44,836 nt of DNA from an uncultured Prevotellaceae bacterium. Lineage in GTDB: Bacteria > Bacteroidota > Bacteroidia > Bacteroidales > Bacteroidaceae. Location: positions 1 to 44,836 of the forward strand of contig CAMIYC010000026.1 of the NCBI GenBank assembly GCA_946402905.1, given 5' to 3'. The position numbers and the translations under genes were made by a program. Positions 16,026 through 24,902 of this stretch are shown here, one piece after another (position 1 is the first letter of the stretch; each line of letters starts with the position of its first letter). The notes beneath the pieces were generated by a model, which was given only the letters and a program-made list of their open reading frames with translations, was not told the DNA's origin and made no database searches.

Positions 16026-19000
16026 TCACGGATAGATTTCTATATGGCTGCTGCCAGAATGGCCATTCTTGACGATTCTTATTTGAGTGGTGATACGTTC
16101 GCTCATCGTGTCGGTGTGGCTGATCACGCCCACTTTTTTGCCTTGCGAGGATTGCAGCATCGCCAGAGAGTCGATCACGGTGGCCAGCATGTCGGGATCG
16201 AGTGTCCCAAAACCTTCATCGATAAACAGGTTCTCAAAAGAGATATTGCGTGACGACAGCGACGAGAGACCCAGCGCGAGACCGAGACTGACGATGAAAG
16301 TCTCGCCGCCCGACAGGGAGGTGGTGTCGCGCACGTCATCTGCCCTGTCGTGGTCGATGACGCGTATGCCCAGCGAATTCTTCACCTGTACCAGTTCGTA
16401 GCGGCTGTTGAATTTCCTGATCTCTGCGTTGGCATGCTCCACCAGGAAGCCCAATGTATAGCATTGTGCTATTTTGCGCAGTGTCTTCCCCTCGCCGCCG
16501 ATAGCATCAGTGATGGCCGTCCAGTCTTCCTTGACTCTGGTAGCCTGGTTGAGTGCTGTCACCTTGTCGCCCAGACGGGCGATGGCATCTATATGGTTGG
16601 CCATCCTCGCCTTGTCGGCTATCAGCTGCTCGTTGTGGCTGTGGTCTTGCAGCTCCTGCAGCTCCGACCGCAGCGACTCACGTGTCTTCATGGGCTTTTG
16701 CTCTTGGTGCTTGTCATGGTTGTCTTTTGCTTTTTTGAGCAGGGCTGATGTCGACACGGCATTCTCGTTGCGGCGGTCTTTCTCCTGGCGGATGGCATTC
16801 CAGTCATCGGTGGCAAGATACATGGCCTCCACGTCATCCATGGTGACAACTTTCACTTGGTCGTCCTTGCCATTGTAGTGATCCATCCAGTCTGCAAGTT
16901 CCTTGTCTTTGCGGTCAAGGGTTTGTTGTTGTTTCCCGAGCAGGTCCTTTTGGTTTTGCAGCCCACCGTACATCCGGGCGAGCTCTGCTTGCATCTTTGA
17001 TATCTCTTCCTTTTTGCACTTCACGGCATCTGTGGCATCTTCCTTGTTCTTCTTCAGCCGTTGTTCTACCGCATCCGGATGTTGCTCGCCCAATTCGGCT
17101 TTGTAAGCATCTTGCAGATCCTTGAGGGCATCGTAGGCCTGCTTGTACATCGCTGTGGCGTCATTCAGTGTCTTGCGCTTGCCTTCCAGTTGGTGCAGCA
17201 GCGTCGGACCAAGTGCCTCGGCTTGAGCCAGTCGGGTGGTTGAGTCGTTGACGAGTTTTTGGGCTTTGCTCAGAAGACCGGCGGCCTCCTCCGTATATGT
17301 TGTTTGCTTTCCGAGGGTCTCGTCTCTTCTTTTGGTCAGTTGACTGATTGTCTTCTGCACCTTGTTGTAGGCGGTCAGCTTCTCGTCTGTTTCATCCTTT
17401 CTCTTCTCGTATGAGGGTAGCTGTTCATCCAGTTGGGCTTCGTCTTTTTTCAGTTGCGGGTTCCACTCCAGCAGGGCTTGCCATTCGTTCTCATAGTGGG
17501 CGATGTCGCTGTTCAGCTGTTGCAGCCGTTGCCTGAGTCCGGAGATTTCTCCCTCATTCTTGTTTTTCTCTCCATTCCATTCTGTCTTGTTCTTTTCCTG
17601 TTCTTGTAGTGTGGCTTCCTTGGCTTGGAGCAGCGTCAACAGTTCTGACGTGGTTTCGTCAAGCACCTTCTCATCTGCTTGGTATGGATGCTCGGTGGCC
17701 CCACAGAGAGGGCAGGGCATACCTTCTGTGAGAGTGGCGCGGTGTTGGCTCCATTGCTCACTGGTCATCAGGGTGTATGTCTTTCGCAGTGTCTCAGTCT
17801 CCTTTTTCAGAGAGTCGATGTCAAGCTTTGCCAACTGTTCGGACAAGAGGGCGTTCTTCTCTTCCAGTCTGGTTTTGAGACCGTCTTTCTCTTCTTTCTC
17901 AGCCTGAGCCTTGTTGAGGTGGCTTGTCACTTCCAGGGCCTTTTTTAGGTGGAGCCAGTCGTCGTTGGCCTGCGTCTTTTGCTCTTGCAGGTCTTCGGCG
18001 TTCACACCAGCCACTTTCAGCATTTCTTTTTCCAGCGCCTCTTCTGCTTTTTCGGCAGCATCTTTTAGCTCTTTCTTTTTCTTCTCTACTTCGGCCTCTG
18101 TGGCTTTTTGCTTTCCCGTGGCCTGGTCTGCCTTGATTCGTGCCTTTTGGGTCTCGGCGTTGTTGTCAGCGACGGCCTTTTGGGCGTCATTGTAATCTTT
18201 TACCGCCAGAGTTTTGGCGTTTTGCTTGTCCTTGAGAACATTCGCTGCCGTGTCGATTTTTGCTCCCAGTTCACGCGCCTTTTGGATGTGCGGCGCTGTC
18301 TCGTCGATGGCCGACTGTGCCTTTTCTGCCGCTGCTTCCAATTGGCTGAGCAAGTGCGTCGCTGCAGTGATGTGCTCGTCTTGCTGCTTGATGATGAGTT
18401 CATCTGCCTTGATTTTACTATTTGTATCTTCGATGTCGGCCTTTGTGGTTTTGATATCTCTCAGGCAGTTGACTGCCGGCGCGATGTCGTCATGCAGGTG
18501 AAGCTTGAAAATGGCTGGCTGGAAATCGTAGAGTTCTTGTCTCGCCTTGTCGGCTGCAGCCTGTTGCTGTTCGATATCAGATACCATCTTGTCATCGTCG
18601 GCATACCATTGCAACTGGGTCTCAATGGCTTTTATACTGTCAGAGATTTCCTTTTCTTTTGCTTCCAACTGCTTGATTTCATTCTCGAGGTTTTCACGCT
18701 CCTTGTCGGAGAGCAGGTTCTGTCTTACTGCTTCAATGGAGGCATTGACCTGGTTGTATACTTCGGCGGCTGCGTCTCTTTTGACTTTTATCTCACTGGC
18801 GATCCGGGAGTATAGTTCCTCGCATCCGATCAGTTTTTCCAACAGTTCATAACGCTCATCCTCTTTGGCGTTGAGAAAATTGGCAAAGGAGCCTTGGGCT
18901 ATGAGCACCGTGCGCAGAAATTGCTCATAGTCCAGTCCGATGATGGTGGGCAGGTCATCCCATTCTGCTGTCTCTTCATGCAGGATACCTTTGGCGTCGG

Positions 19001-19427
19001 AGAAAATCCTATAAAGGCAGGTGGTGGGTTTCTCAAATCTTTTCGTCTTGAAACGGACATACCATTCGGCCCTGTATACTTGGCCGTTGTTGGCTTGGAA
19101 TGTCAGCTTGCTGTAGCCTTCCTTCTTGCCGTGGGTGAGGATGTTGCAGGCATCGGTGGGGGCCGGCCTGTTGGCCTCTGCGTCATCAGGCGTACCGTAA
19201 ACCTCTATGTTCTGGTTCCTGTCGCCTTTTTTTCTTGGGTAGCGGGGAGCCCGGTTGTAGAGGGCGAGACAGATGGCGTCGAGAAGGGTCGATTTGCCGC
19301 TGCCTGTAGGGCCGACGATGCTGAAGATGGTGCTGTCGCCCAAGGCACCGGTTACGAAGTCGATGATCTCTCCGCCTTGTTTGTCGAGGGAGGCGAGGTT
19401 GAGTATTTCGAGTCTTAGGATTTTCAT
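16026..19427 (-). CDS. sbcC: Nuclease complex subunit SbcC (Rad50-like ATPase)
   Basis: The 1133-residue SMC-like ATPase pairs with SbcD to cut hairpins and blocked DNA ends. Walker A is GPTGSGKST at residues 39-47. Two long coiled-coil arms (about 180-540 and 600-980) flank a zinc hook CPLC at residues 572-575, almost exactly mid-protein. The C-terminus has the ABC signature LSGGE and Walker B FENLFIDEGFGTLD. The length suits the family. The start ATG follows the sbcD stop by one base, so the two are translated together. It is complete with no sign of damage. Confidence 0.95.
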   Translation of the reverse strand: MKILRLEILNLASLDKQGGEIIDFVTGALGDSTIFSIVGPTGSGKSTLLDAICLALYNRAPRYPRKKGDRNQNIEVYGTPDDAEANRPAPTDACNILTHGKKEGYSKLTFQANNGQVYRAEWYVRFKTKRFEKPTTCLYRIFSDAKGILHEETAEWDDLPTIIGLDYEQFLRTVLIAQGSFANFLNAKEDERYELLEKLIGCEELYSRIASEIKVKRDAAAEVYNQVNASIEAVRQNLLSDKERENLENEIKQLEAKEKEISDSIKAIETQLQWYADDDKMVSDIEQQQAAADKARQELYDFQPAIFKLHLHDDIAPAVNCLRDIKTTKADIEDTNSKIKADELIIKQQDEHITAATHLLSQLEAAAEKAQSAIDETAPHIQKARELGAKIDTAANVLKDKQNAKTLAVKDYNDAQKAVADNNAETQKARIKADQATGKQKATEAEVEKKKKELKDAAEKAEEALEKEMLKVAGVNAEDLQEQKTQANDDWLHLKKALEVTSHLNKAQAEKEEKDGLKTRLEEKNALLSEQLAKLDIDSLKKETETLRKTYTLMTSEQWSQHRATLTEGMPCPLCGATEHPYQADEKVLDETTSELLTLLQAKEATLQEQEKNKTEWNGEKNKNEGEISGLRQRLQQLNSDIAHYENEWQALLEWNPQLKKDEAQLDEQLPSYEKRKDETDEKLTAYNKVQKTISQLTKRRDETLGKQTTYTEEAAGLLSKAQKLVNDSTTRLAQAEALGPTLLHQLEGKRKTLNDATAMYKQAYDALKDLQDAYKAELGEQHPDAVEQRLKKNKEDATDAVKCKKEEISKMQAELARMYGGLQNQKDLLGKQQQTLDRKDKELADWMDHYNGKDDQVKVVTMDDVEAMYLATDDWNAIRQEKDRRNENAVSTSALLKKAKDNHDKHQEQKPMKTRESLRSELQELQDHSHNEQLIADKARMANHIDAIARLGDKVTALNQATRVKEDWTAITDAIGGEGKTLRKIAQCYTLGFLVEHANAEIRKFNSRYELVQVKNSLGIRVIDHDRADDVRDTTSLSGGETFIVSLGLALGLSSLSSRNISFENLFIDEGFGTLDPDMLATVIDSLAMLQSSQGKKVGVISHTDTMSERITTQIRIVKNGHSGSSHIEIYP

Positions 19428-19428
19428 T

Positions 19429-20697
19429 TCATTCGTTGGGTTGGTTGTTGATCGAGCTCAATAGTTCTGTGAGCATAGCCACTTGTCGTTCGTTCATCTC
19501 TGCATTGTGTTTGATGGCGAATGCCTCTTTCAGAGTGTCCATGGGATCGCGGTTGAGGATGTCATCGATGCTTTTGAGTGATTGATGGTCGGTGATGGTC
19601 TGAATATCGAGCTGAGGGATGATCTTCTGTATCTTGCATAGCACGGCGTTTTTGGAGTTCACCTGTTGCTCCAGGGCCTTGATGTCATCGTTGCTCATCT
19701 TGTCAAGCTTCACCTTCAGTGTCACATAGTCGGAGTGCTCGTCACGTTCACCGTTCATCCTGTCGCTTAGTCGCTCGTCAATCAGTTTCCTGAACTTTTT
19801 CGGAGTCAGTTCTTCGTCATTCTCTGGCAGGACGACCAGCCGGTGCTGGGGCTGGTAGACAAGCTGCGTCACGACTGGTTTGGAACCTTTTTGGAGTGAG
19901 ATGAGATCCACGCCATGTGTATAGTCTTTCTCTGCAAACGACATGGGCAGGATGCTGCCGGTGTATCTGGCCCAGTCTGTGTGCCAGATGTGCTGTCGCT
20001 TGTGGATATGGCCGCATGTCATATAGTCGGGATGTGCCGTCCAGCCTTCCATGTTGACCTCCTCCTGGCCTCCGATGATGATTTTCTCACTGGCGTCAGT
20101 CTTTGCGATGTCTGCACCCTTGGCATACATGTGCGCCATCATCACCAGCAGCGTGTCTGGGTACGTTTGTCTGGCCCTGGCCGTCAGCGTGCGTAGCAAT
20201 TCGTTCACGCCTTTGGAGTAGGAGGCGTCCTGTATGATGTCATTGCGCAAGTAGGGCACTGCAAGCACCACAGCCTTGCCACCCTCCTGGTCGGTGATGG
20301 GGATGATCAGGTCATCATAGTTGATTTGCCAGGTGCCGCCGTCGCCGTCGGCCACCCATTTGCGCTTGACGCTGCCACGTATCTCAACCTGATGTCGGGT
20401 GAGCAGAGGCCGCGGCGCTTCCAGCCGACTGGCGGAGTCATGGTTGCCGGCTGTGATGATCACTTGCATGTGTTTGCATCTTTCGGTAGCGTCTGCCAGG
20501 AATTCATAGTATGCCGTTTGTGACAGCGCCGAGGGATTGCCGTTGTCGAACACGTCACCAGCGATGAGCAGGGCATCGGGTTGCTGTTGCTTTATCTGTT
20601 TGAGGAGCCAAGAGAGAAAGTCCTTGTGTTCGTTCAGCCTGTCAATGCCATGAAACAGGTTGCCGAGGTGCCAGTCGCTTGTTGCTATTAGTTTCAT
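19429..20697 (-). CDS. sbcD: Nuclease complex subunit SbcD (Mre11-like nuclease)
   Basis: The 422-residue protein is the metallophosphoesterase subunit of SbcCD. Metal-binding motifs occur in order: SDWHLG at residues 7-12, GDVFDNGNPS starting at 47, GNHDS at 84-88 and GHIHKRQ further on (about 235). The C-terminal capping region is charged. It is first in the sbcD-sbcC pair, with a -7 box about 120 bases upstream on the same strand. The complex processes palindromic DNA, fitting for a region whose gaps carry several perfect inverted repeats, although that link is only suggestive. Confidence 0.95.
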   Translation of the reverse strand: MKLIATSDWHLGNLFHGIDRLNEHKDFLSWLLKQIKQQQPDALLIAGDVFDNGNPSALSQTAYYEFLADATERCKHMQVIITAGNHDSASRLEAPRPLLTRHQVEIRGSVKRKWVADGDGGTWQINYDDLIIPITDQEGGKAVVLAVPYLRNDIIQDASYSKGVNELLRTLTARARQTYPDTLLVMMAHMYAKGADIAKTDASEKIIIGGQEEVNMEGWTAHPDYMTCGHIHKRQHIWHTDWARYTGSILPMSFAEKDYTHGVDLISLQKGSKPVVTQLVYQPQHRLVVLPENDEELTPKKFRKLIDERLSDRMNGERDEHSDYVTLKVKLDKMSNDDIKALEQQVNSKNAVLCKIQKIIPQLDIQTITDHQSLKSIDDILNRDPMDTLKEAFAIKHNAEMNERQVAMLTELLSSINNQPNE

Positions 20698-20812
20698 TTT
20701 TACGTTATCGTTTGTCTTTGATCGCCTGTTAGGCGTGTCGCCTGACTCCAGGCTGTCGGTGAGGATACCGTCAAGACATCATAGGATTATAACTCTGATG
20801 CCACATACCATG

Positions 20813-20820
20813 CAAATTTA
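20813..20820 (-). promoter_or_regulatory. -7 box for sbcD-sbcC
   Basis: On the minus strand TAAATTTG (20820-20813) fits the -7 consensus and would start transcription near 20806, about 110 bases upstream of the sbcD ATG. Only a weak -33 (TGG) is found 20 bases upstream. Confidence 0.5.
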
Positions 20821-20905
20821 CAAAAAAAATGATATATAAGCCAGTCGAGATTAAGAATTCTTTCTCATTTAGAGAAAAAAAACGGATGCTCCCACCCCAA
20901 GAGGT

Positions 20906-20929
20906 GTAGGGACGCGGCGTGCCGCGTTG
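20906..20929. repeat. Dispersed palindromic repeat (REP-like), copy 2
   Basis: This is identical over 24 bases to the units at 4752 and 33367, with the dyad core ACGCGGCGTGCCGCGT. Confidence 0.8.
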
Positions 20930-20940
20930 TGATGGACTGT

Positions 20941-20972
20941 TTACGAAAAATCACGAAAATACGAAAGCATTA
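20941..20972. repeat. ttacgaaaaa-type dispersed repeat, copy 1
   Basis: The stretch runs ttacgaaaaatcacgaaaat and then acgaaagcatta. A close copy lies at 27025-27056 (ttacgaaaaaatgcgaaaat, then acgaaaccatta). Both are intergenic, and this one lies 11 bases after a REP-like unit. Confidence 0.6.
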
Positions 20973-20981
20973 AACCGCCAG

Positions 20982-21014
20982 GCGCTCCCGGGGAGCGCGG
21001 GCGCCCTCGCCCGC
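20982..21014. repeat. Two adjoining GC-rich hairpins
   Basis: GCGCTCC (20982-20988) pairs with GGAGCGC (20992-20998). Directly beyond, GCGGGCG (20997-21003) pairs with CGCCCGC (21008-21014) around a CCCT loop; the two share two bases. This is a palindromic repeat without a T-run, so probably not a terminator. Confidence 0.55.
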
Positions 21015-21109
21015 CTTCAAACTCATAACAACCACATTTCTTACCAAGTAATTTTATACGATTACATAGTTTTTTAAACGTTTTTCGTCCAATACTCAAT
21101 ATAATTGAG

Positions 21110-21117
21110 TAAATTTG
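21110..21117 (+). promoter_or_regulatory. -7 box for the restriction-modification gene
   Basis: TAAATTTG fits the -7 consensus and predicts a start near 21124 and a leader of about 93 bases. The -33 region is only a weak match. Confidence 0.5.
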
Positions 21118-21216
21118 TAGCCAAACTTTGAAACATCATGACAACGACTTTAGATACGTGCCACTCAAATACCCTTAGCCGGAGCGTTAACATATTATAA
21201 TTAGTAGAATCTATTT

Positions 21217-24132
21217 ATGAAGACGGAAAAACAAATAGCAATAGCTGCCGCTGAGTTTGCCGAGCGATGGAAGGGCAGAGGATATGAGAGGGGCGAATCA
21301 CAATCCTTTTGGCTAGACCTGCTCTCTAATGTGTTTGGCATTGAGACTCCATCAGATGGCTTTATCACTTTTGAAGAACATCAAATGGTGGATGCCTCTA
21401 ACTTCATAGATGGTCGCATACCTTCCACCCGTGTCCTCATTGAGCAAAAGTCTCTTGGTAAGGATTTGCGAAAAGGCATCAGACAGAGTGACAATAGTTT
21501 GCTGAACCCTTTTCAACAAGCTCGTCGCTATGTCGTAGGACTACCCGTTTCAGAGCATCCTCGATGGATAGTGACTTGCAATTTCTCTGAGTTTCTGGTT
21601 TATGACATGGAGCATCCCAATGGCGAGCCGGAACAGATATTGCTTGAAAACCTGGGAAAGGAATACTACCGGCTGATGTTCCTTGTGGATGTCAAGAGCG
21701 AACATATAACGAAGGAAATGCGGGTGTCGATGCAGGCTGGAGAGATCGTCGGGAAGATATATGATGCTTTATTGAGACAATATGATGACAATTCGCCCGA
21801 AGCACTGCGTTGGCTGAATATCCTGTGCGTACGCATCGTGTTCTGTCTTTATGCTGAGGATGCAGAAATCTTCACACACGACCAGTTCCACGACTTTCTG
21901 GCACGCTACGAAGCAGAAGACTTGCGCAGTGCTTTGATCCGACTCTTTGAAGTCCTAAACACACCGCTTGACAAGCGCAGCAGGTATCTGAAAGATGACC
22001 TGAAATCATTCCCTTATACGAATGGGGGATTATTTGCAGAACAAATCGAGATACCTCAGTTCACAGAAGAACTGAAGCAGACACTGTTGCAGAATGCCTC
22101 GCTCGACTTTGACTGGAGTGAGATTTCGCCCACTATCTTCGGCGCCGTGTTTGAATCAACGCTGAATCCGGTCACCCGTCGCAGCGGAGGCATGCACTAT
22201 ACTTCTATTGAGAATATTCATAAGGTCATCGACCCGCTTTTCCTCAATGACTTGCGCCGTGAGCTTGATGAAATTCTGGAGGAGAAAGTGGAACGTCTGC
22301 GCAAACGCAAGCTCGGAGACTTTCAGACCAAACTATCCTCACTGAAGTTTCTTGACCCTGCATGTGGATCGGGCAACTTCCTGACAGAGACATACCTTTC
22401 GCTTCGACGATTAGAGAATGAGGCCATACGAGAAATGTTTCACGGACAGGTGATGATGGGTGCCTTCGTCAATCCCGTCAAGGTGAGTATCCATCAGTTC
22501 TATGGCATCGAGATCAACGATTTTGCCGTCACTGTAGCCACTACAGCCTTGTGGATATCCGAAGCGCAGATGCTTCGAGAGACGGAGAAAATTGTACATC
22601 AGGAAATCGACTTCCTGCCACTGAAAAGTTATTCCAATATTCGAGAGGGAAATGCATTGCGAATGGAGTGGGATGTGGTAGAAGTACCAACAGGCATCCC
22701 CACTATCTATGCCAAGAATACTTATGTTATCTTCGATGATGATCCCACGATGGCAAGTGAGCCCTCTGCTGAGTATGATGAGATAAATCTTGTCACTTCC
22801 GACGTGAAGCGTGGCCCAAAACCCAATAAGTGGTGCAAAGTCCGCTACAACTACATCATCGGTAATCCTCCATTTGTAGGCCAGTCCATGCGATCAAAGG
22901 AGCAGACTGATGACATGAAAGTAGTATTTGCACCTTCCAATAACTATGGAAAGTTGGATTATGTGGCTGGGTGGTTCAAAAAGGCATCTGATTTGATTAA
23001 AGGCACAGATGCAGAAGCTGCATTTGTTTCCTCCAATTCCATCTGTCAAGGTGAATCGGTCAATCTATTCTGGCAGAAGCTTCTCAACAACAATCTTTTC
23101 ATCAATTTTGCACATAGTACATTCAAATGGACAAGTGAGGCAAAATCCACCGCTGGCGTATCGTGTGTTATTGTCGGTTTCTCATATAAGGAGCGAAAAG
23201 TTAAACAGCTTTTCAATGGTGGCAAATACGAAACCGTGGAGCACATCAATGGCTATCTGAAAGCAGCACCAGATGTGTTCATAAAGAATCGCAGCCGGAG
23301 TATTAATGAAGGACTGGCTAAGGTCGTTCAAGGAAGTCCACCTGCTGATGGTGGCCGTTTGCTTTTCAGCAAAGCCGAACGTGAGAATCTTGTGAAGCGA
23401 TATCCGGAACTTGATGATGTGATACTGCCTTTTGTCGGAAGTCGCGAGTTTCTCAATGATACAGATTTTTCACGATATTGTCTGTGGCTCGTTGGAAAAC
23501 GACCAGCCGACTATGCACATATTCCAGAACTGACAGAACGTTTCCGCTATATTAGCGAATATCGTATGAGCAGTCCTGTGGATAGAATAAAGAAAACAGC
23601 TAATAAACCGTATTTGTTTACTCAAAACAGACAGCCTGAAACGGCCTATCTGCTTATCCCTCGTGTATCATCTGAGAATCGACGGTATATCCCTGTTGGC
23701 TTTATGCCTCCAAGGGTAATTGCCAGTGATGCGACAGTGCTCATCAATGATGCGACGCTTTATGATTTTGGTCTCATTAGCTCTAATGTTCACAATGCAT
23801 GGATGCGTGTTGTTGCTGGTAGACTAAAGAACGATTACCGCTATGCTCCATCCGTCTATTATAACTTCCCCATGCCGTCACCTACCGAAAAACAAAAGCA
23901 ACGGATTGAGCAAACGGCTCAAACTATCATTGATGCAAGAAAACTGTATCAGGATAAGTGCCTTGCTGATATGTATGGCGAGAATATGTATCTTTATCCT
24001 GAACTGTTGACAGCCCATCAAGACAACGACCGTGCCGTCATGCAGGCCTACGGCTTCCCTATAAAGTCTGACTTTACGGAAAGCCATTGCGTTGCAGAAT
24101 TGTTTAAGTTGTATAAGGAAAAGACGAAATAA
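21217..24132 (+). CDS. Single-chain restriction-modification enzyme of the MmeI type (Type IIL-like)
   Basis: The 971-residue protein combines DNA cleavage and adenine methylation. The N-terminus shows a PD-(D/E)xK-like nuclease site: Asp65 in FIDGR and Glu76-x-Lys78 in LIEQKS. After a helical connector comes the methyltransferase: SAM motif I DPACGSGNF at residues 380-388 and the catalytic NPPF at 550-553, the N6-adenine form. The remaining ~300 residues (about 650-950) are the expected target-recognition and C-terminal domains, including YRYAPSVYYNFPMP. Length and domain order match MmeI-like enzymes of about 920 residues. All key residues are intact, so it is probably active against phage or plasmid DNA. 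The target site cannot be read from sequence. Confidence 0.87.
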   Translation: MKTEKQIAIAAAEFAERWKGRGYERGESQSFWLDLLSNVFGIETPSDGFITFEEHQMVDASNFIDGRIPSTRVLIEQKSLGKDLRKGIRQSDNSLLNPFQQARRYVVGLPVSEHPRWIVTCNFSEFLVYDMEHPNGEPEQILLENLGKEYYRLMFLVDVKSEHITKEMRVSMQAGEIVGKIYDALLRQYDDNSPEALRWLNILCVRIVFCLYAEDAEIFTHDQFHDFLARYEAEDLRSALIRLFEVLNTPLDKRSRYLKDDLKSFPYTNGGLFAEQIEIPQFTEELKQTLLQNASLDFDWSEISPTIFGAVFESTLNPVTRRSGGMHYTSIENIHKVIDPLFLNDLRRELDEILEEKVERLRKRKLGDFQTKLSSLKFLDPACGSGNFLTETYLSLRRLENEAIREMFHGQVMMGAFVNPVKVSIHQFYGIEINDFAVTVATTALWISEAQMLRETEKIVHQEIDFLPLKSYSNIREGNALRMEWDVVEVPTGIPTIYAKNTYVIFDDDPTMASEPSAEYDEINLVTSDVKRGPKPNKWCKVRYNYIIGNPPFVGQSMRSKEQTDDMKVVFAPSNNYGKLDYVAGWFKKASDLIKGTDAEAAFVSSNSICQGESVNLFWQKLLNNNLFINFAHSTFKWTSEAKSTAGVSCVIVGFSYKERKVKQLFNGGKYETVEHINGYLKAAPDVFIKNRSRSINEGLAKVVQGSPPADGGRLLFSKAERENLVKRYPELDDVILPFVGSREFLNDTDFSRYCLWLVGKRPADYAHIPELTERFRYISEYRMSSPVDRIKKTANKPYLFTQNRQPETAYLLIPRVSSENRRYIPVGFMPPRVIASDATVLINDATLYDFGLISSNVHNAWMRVVAGRLKNDYRYAPSVYYNFPMPSPTEKQKQRIEQTAQTIIDARKLYQDKCLADMYGENMYLYPELLTAHQDNDRAVMQAYGFPIKSDFTESHCVAELFKLYKEKTK

Positions 24133-24156
24133 TAGAATAAAAAGGTTATTGGTTAT

Positions 24157-24864
24157 ATGCAGACCGTCATTATCTTCGCACTGCTGCCAGTCTTTGTTCT
24201 ACTGGCATACATTTATAAGAAAGACCCCAATCCTGAGCCGATGTCATGTCTGGTCAAAGCTACAATGTATGGCGTACTGACTTGTCTGCCTGTGGCTACA
24301 TGTGAGCTTCTCATCCAGCATATGTTGTTCGGACAGGGTGAACCTACCACATTCCTTGGCACCATTTCCGAGGCATTTCTTGTAGCTGCCATACCGGAAG
24401 AAACTGTCAAACTGCTGGCACTCTGGCTCGTGGTGCGCCACAATCCTTTTTTCGACGAGCACTTCGACGGCATCGTTTATGCGGTCTGTGTCAGCCTGGG
24501 GTTTGCTGCCGTGGAAAACGTCTTCTATCTCGTCGGCAACATGGAGCAATGGCAGTCAGTGGCACTGGGATGGGCTTTCCTGGCAGTACCGGGACACTAT
24601 GCATTCGGCGTGTTGATGGGATACTATTATTCTGTCTACCATTTCGGCTCCCGCTCACGTCGTGCCGCCATACATATCCTTGCAGTTCCTGTTCTGGGGC
24701 ATGGTGTATATGATATGCTGGCAATGGGTGGAATGATCTCGCCGGGGGTGGGCGCTGTAGGTTTCGTGATTCTGCTTTTCTTCTGCTTCAAACTGCATGA
24801 GGTGGCTAAAGACAAGATCACGGCACAGGTGGAGAAAGACAGAGAGGAAAGGTTCAGGGCGTGA
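24157..24864 (+). CDS. PrsW-family intramembrane protease
   Basis: The 235-residue membrane protein has seven or eight hydrophobic segments. It bears the PrsW/CPBP-like motifs: paired glutamates Glu81-Glu82 in IPEETVKLLAL, FDGIVYAVCVSLGFAAVENV with Glu120, His147 in VPGHYAFGVLMGYYY and His182 in GHGVYDML. In Bacillus the family founder clips an anti-sigma factor; Bacteroidetes members are mostly uncharacterised, so the substrate here is unknown. It starts 24 bases after the restriction-modification gene, so may be co-transcribed. It overlaps the earliest possible start of the M6 protease by four bases. Confidence 0.85.
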   Translation: MQTVIIFALLPVFVLLAYIYKKDPNPEPMSCLVKATMYGVLTCLPVATCELLIQHMLFGQGEPTTFLGTISEAFLVAAIPEETVKLLALWLVVRHNPFFDEHFDGIVYAVCVSLGFAAVENVFYLVGNMEQWQSVALGWAFLAVPGHYAFGVLMGYYYSVYHFGSRSRRAAIHILAVPVLGHGVYDMLAMGGMISPGVGAVGFVILLFFCFKLHEVAKDKITAQVEKDREERFRA

Positions 24865-24902
24865 GCAGAATATATATACATAAACACAAAGGTCGTGGCC
24901 TG

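Larger units (their letters stand above)
20698..21216. other. Gene-free gap between sbcD and the restriction-modification gene
   Basis: The gap separates two divergently read genes. It holds a -7 box for each, one REP-like unit, one ttacgaaaaa-type repeat and two GC-rich hairpins, listed separately. No coding potential is seen. Confidence 0.6.
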
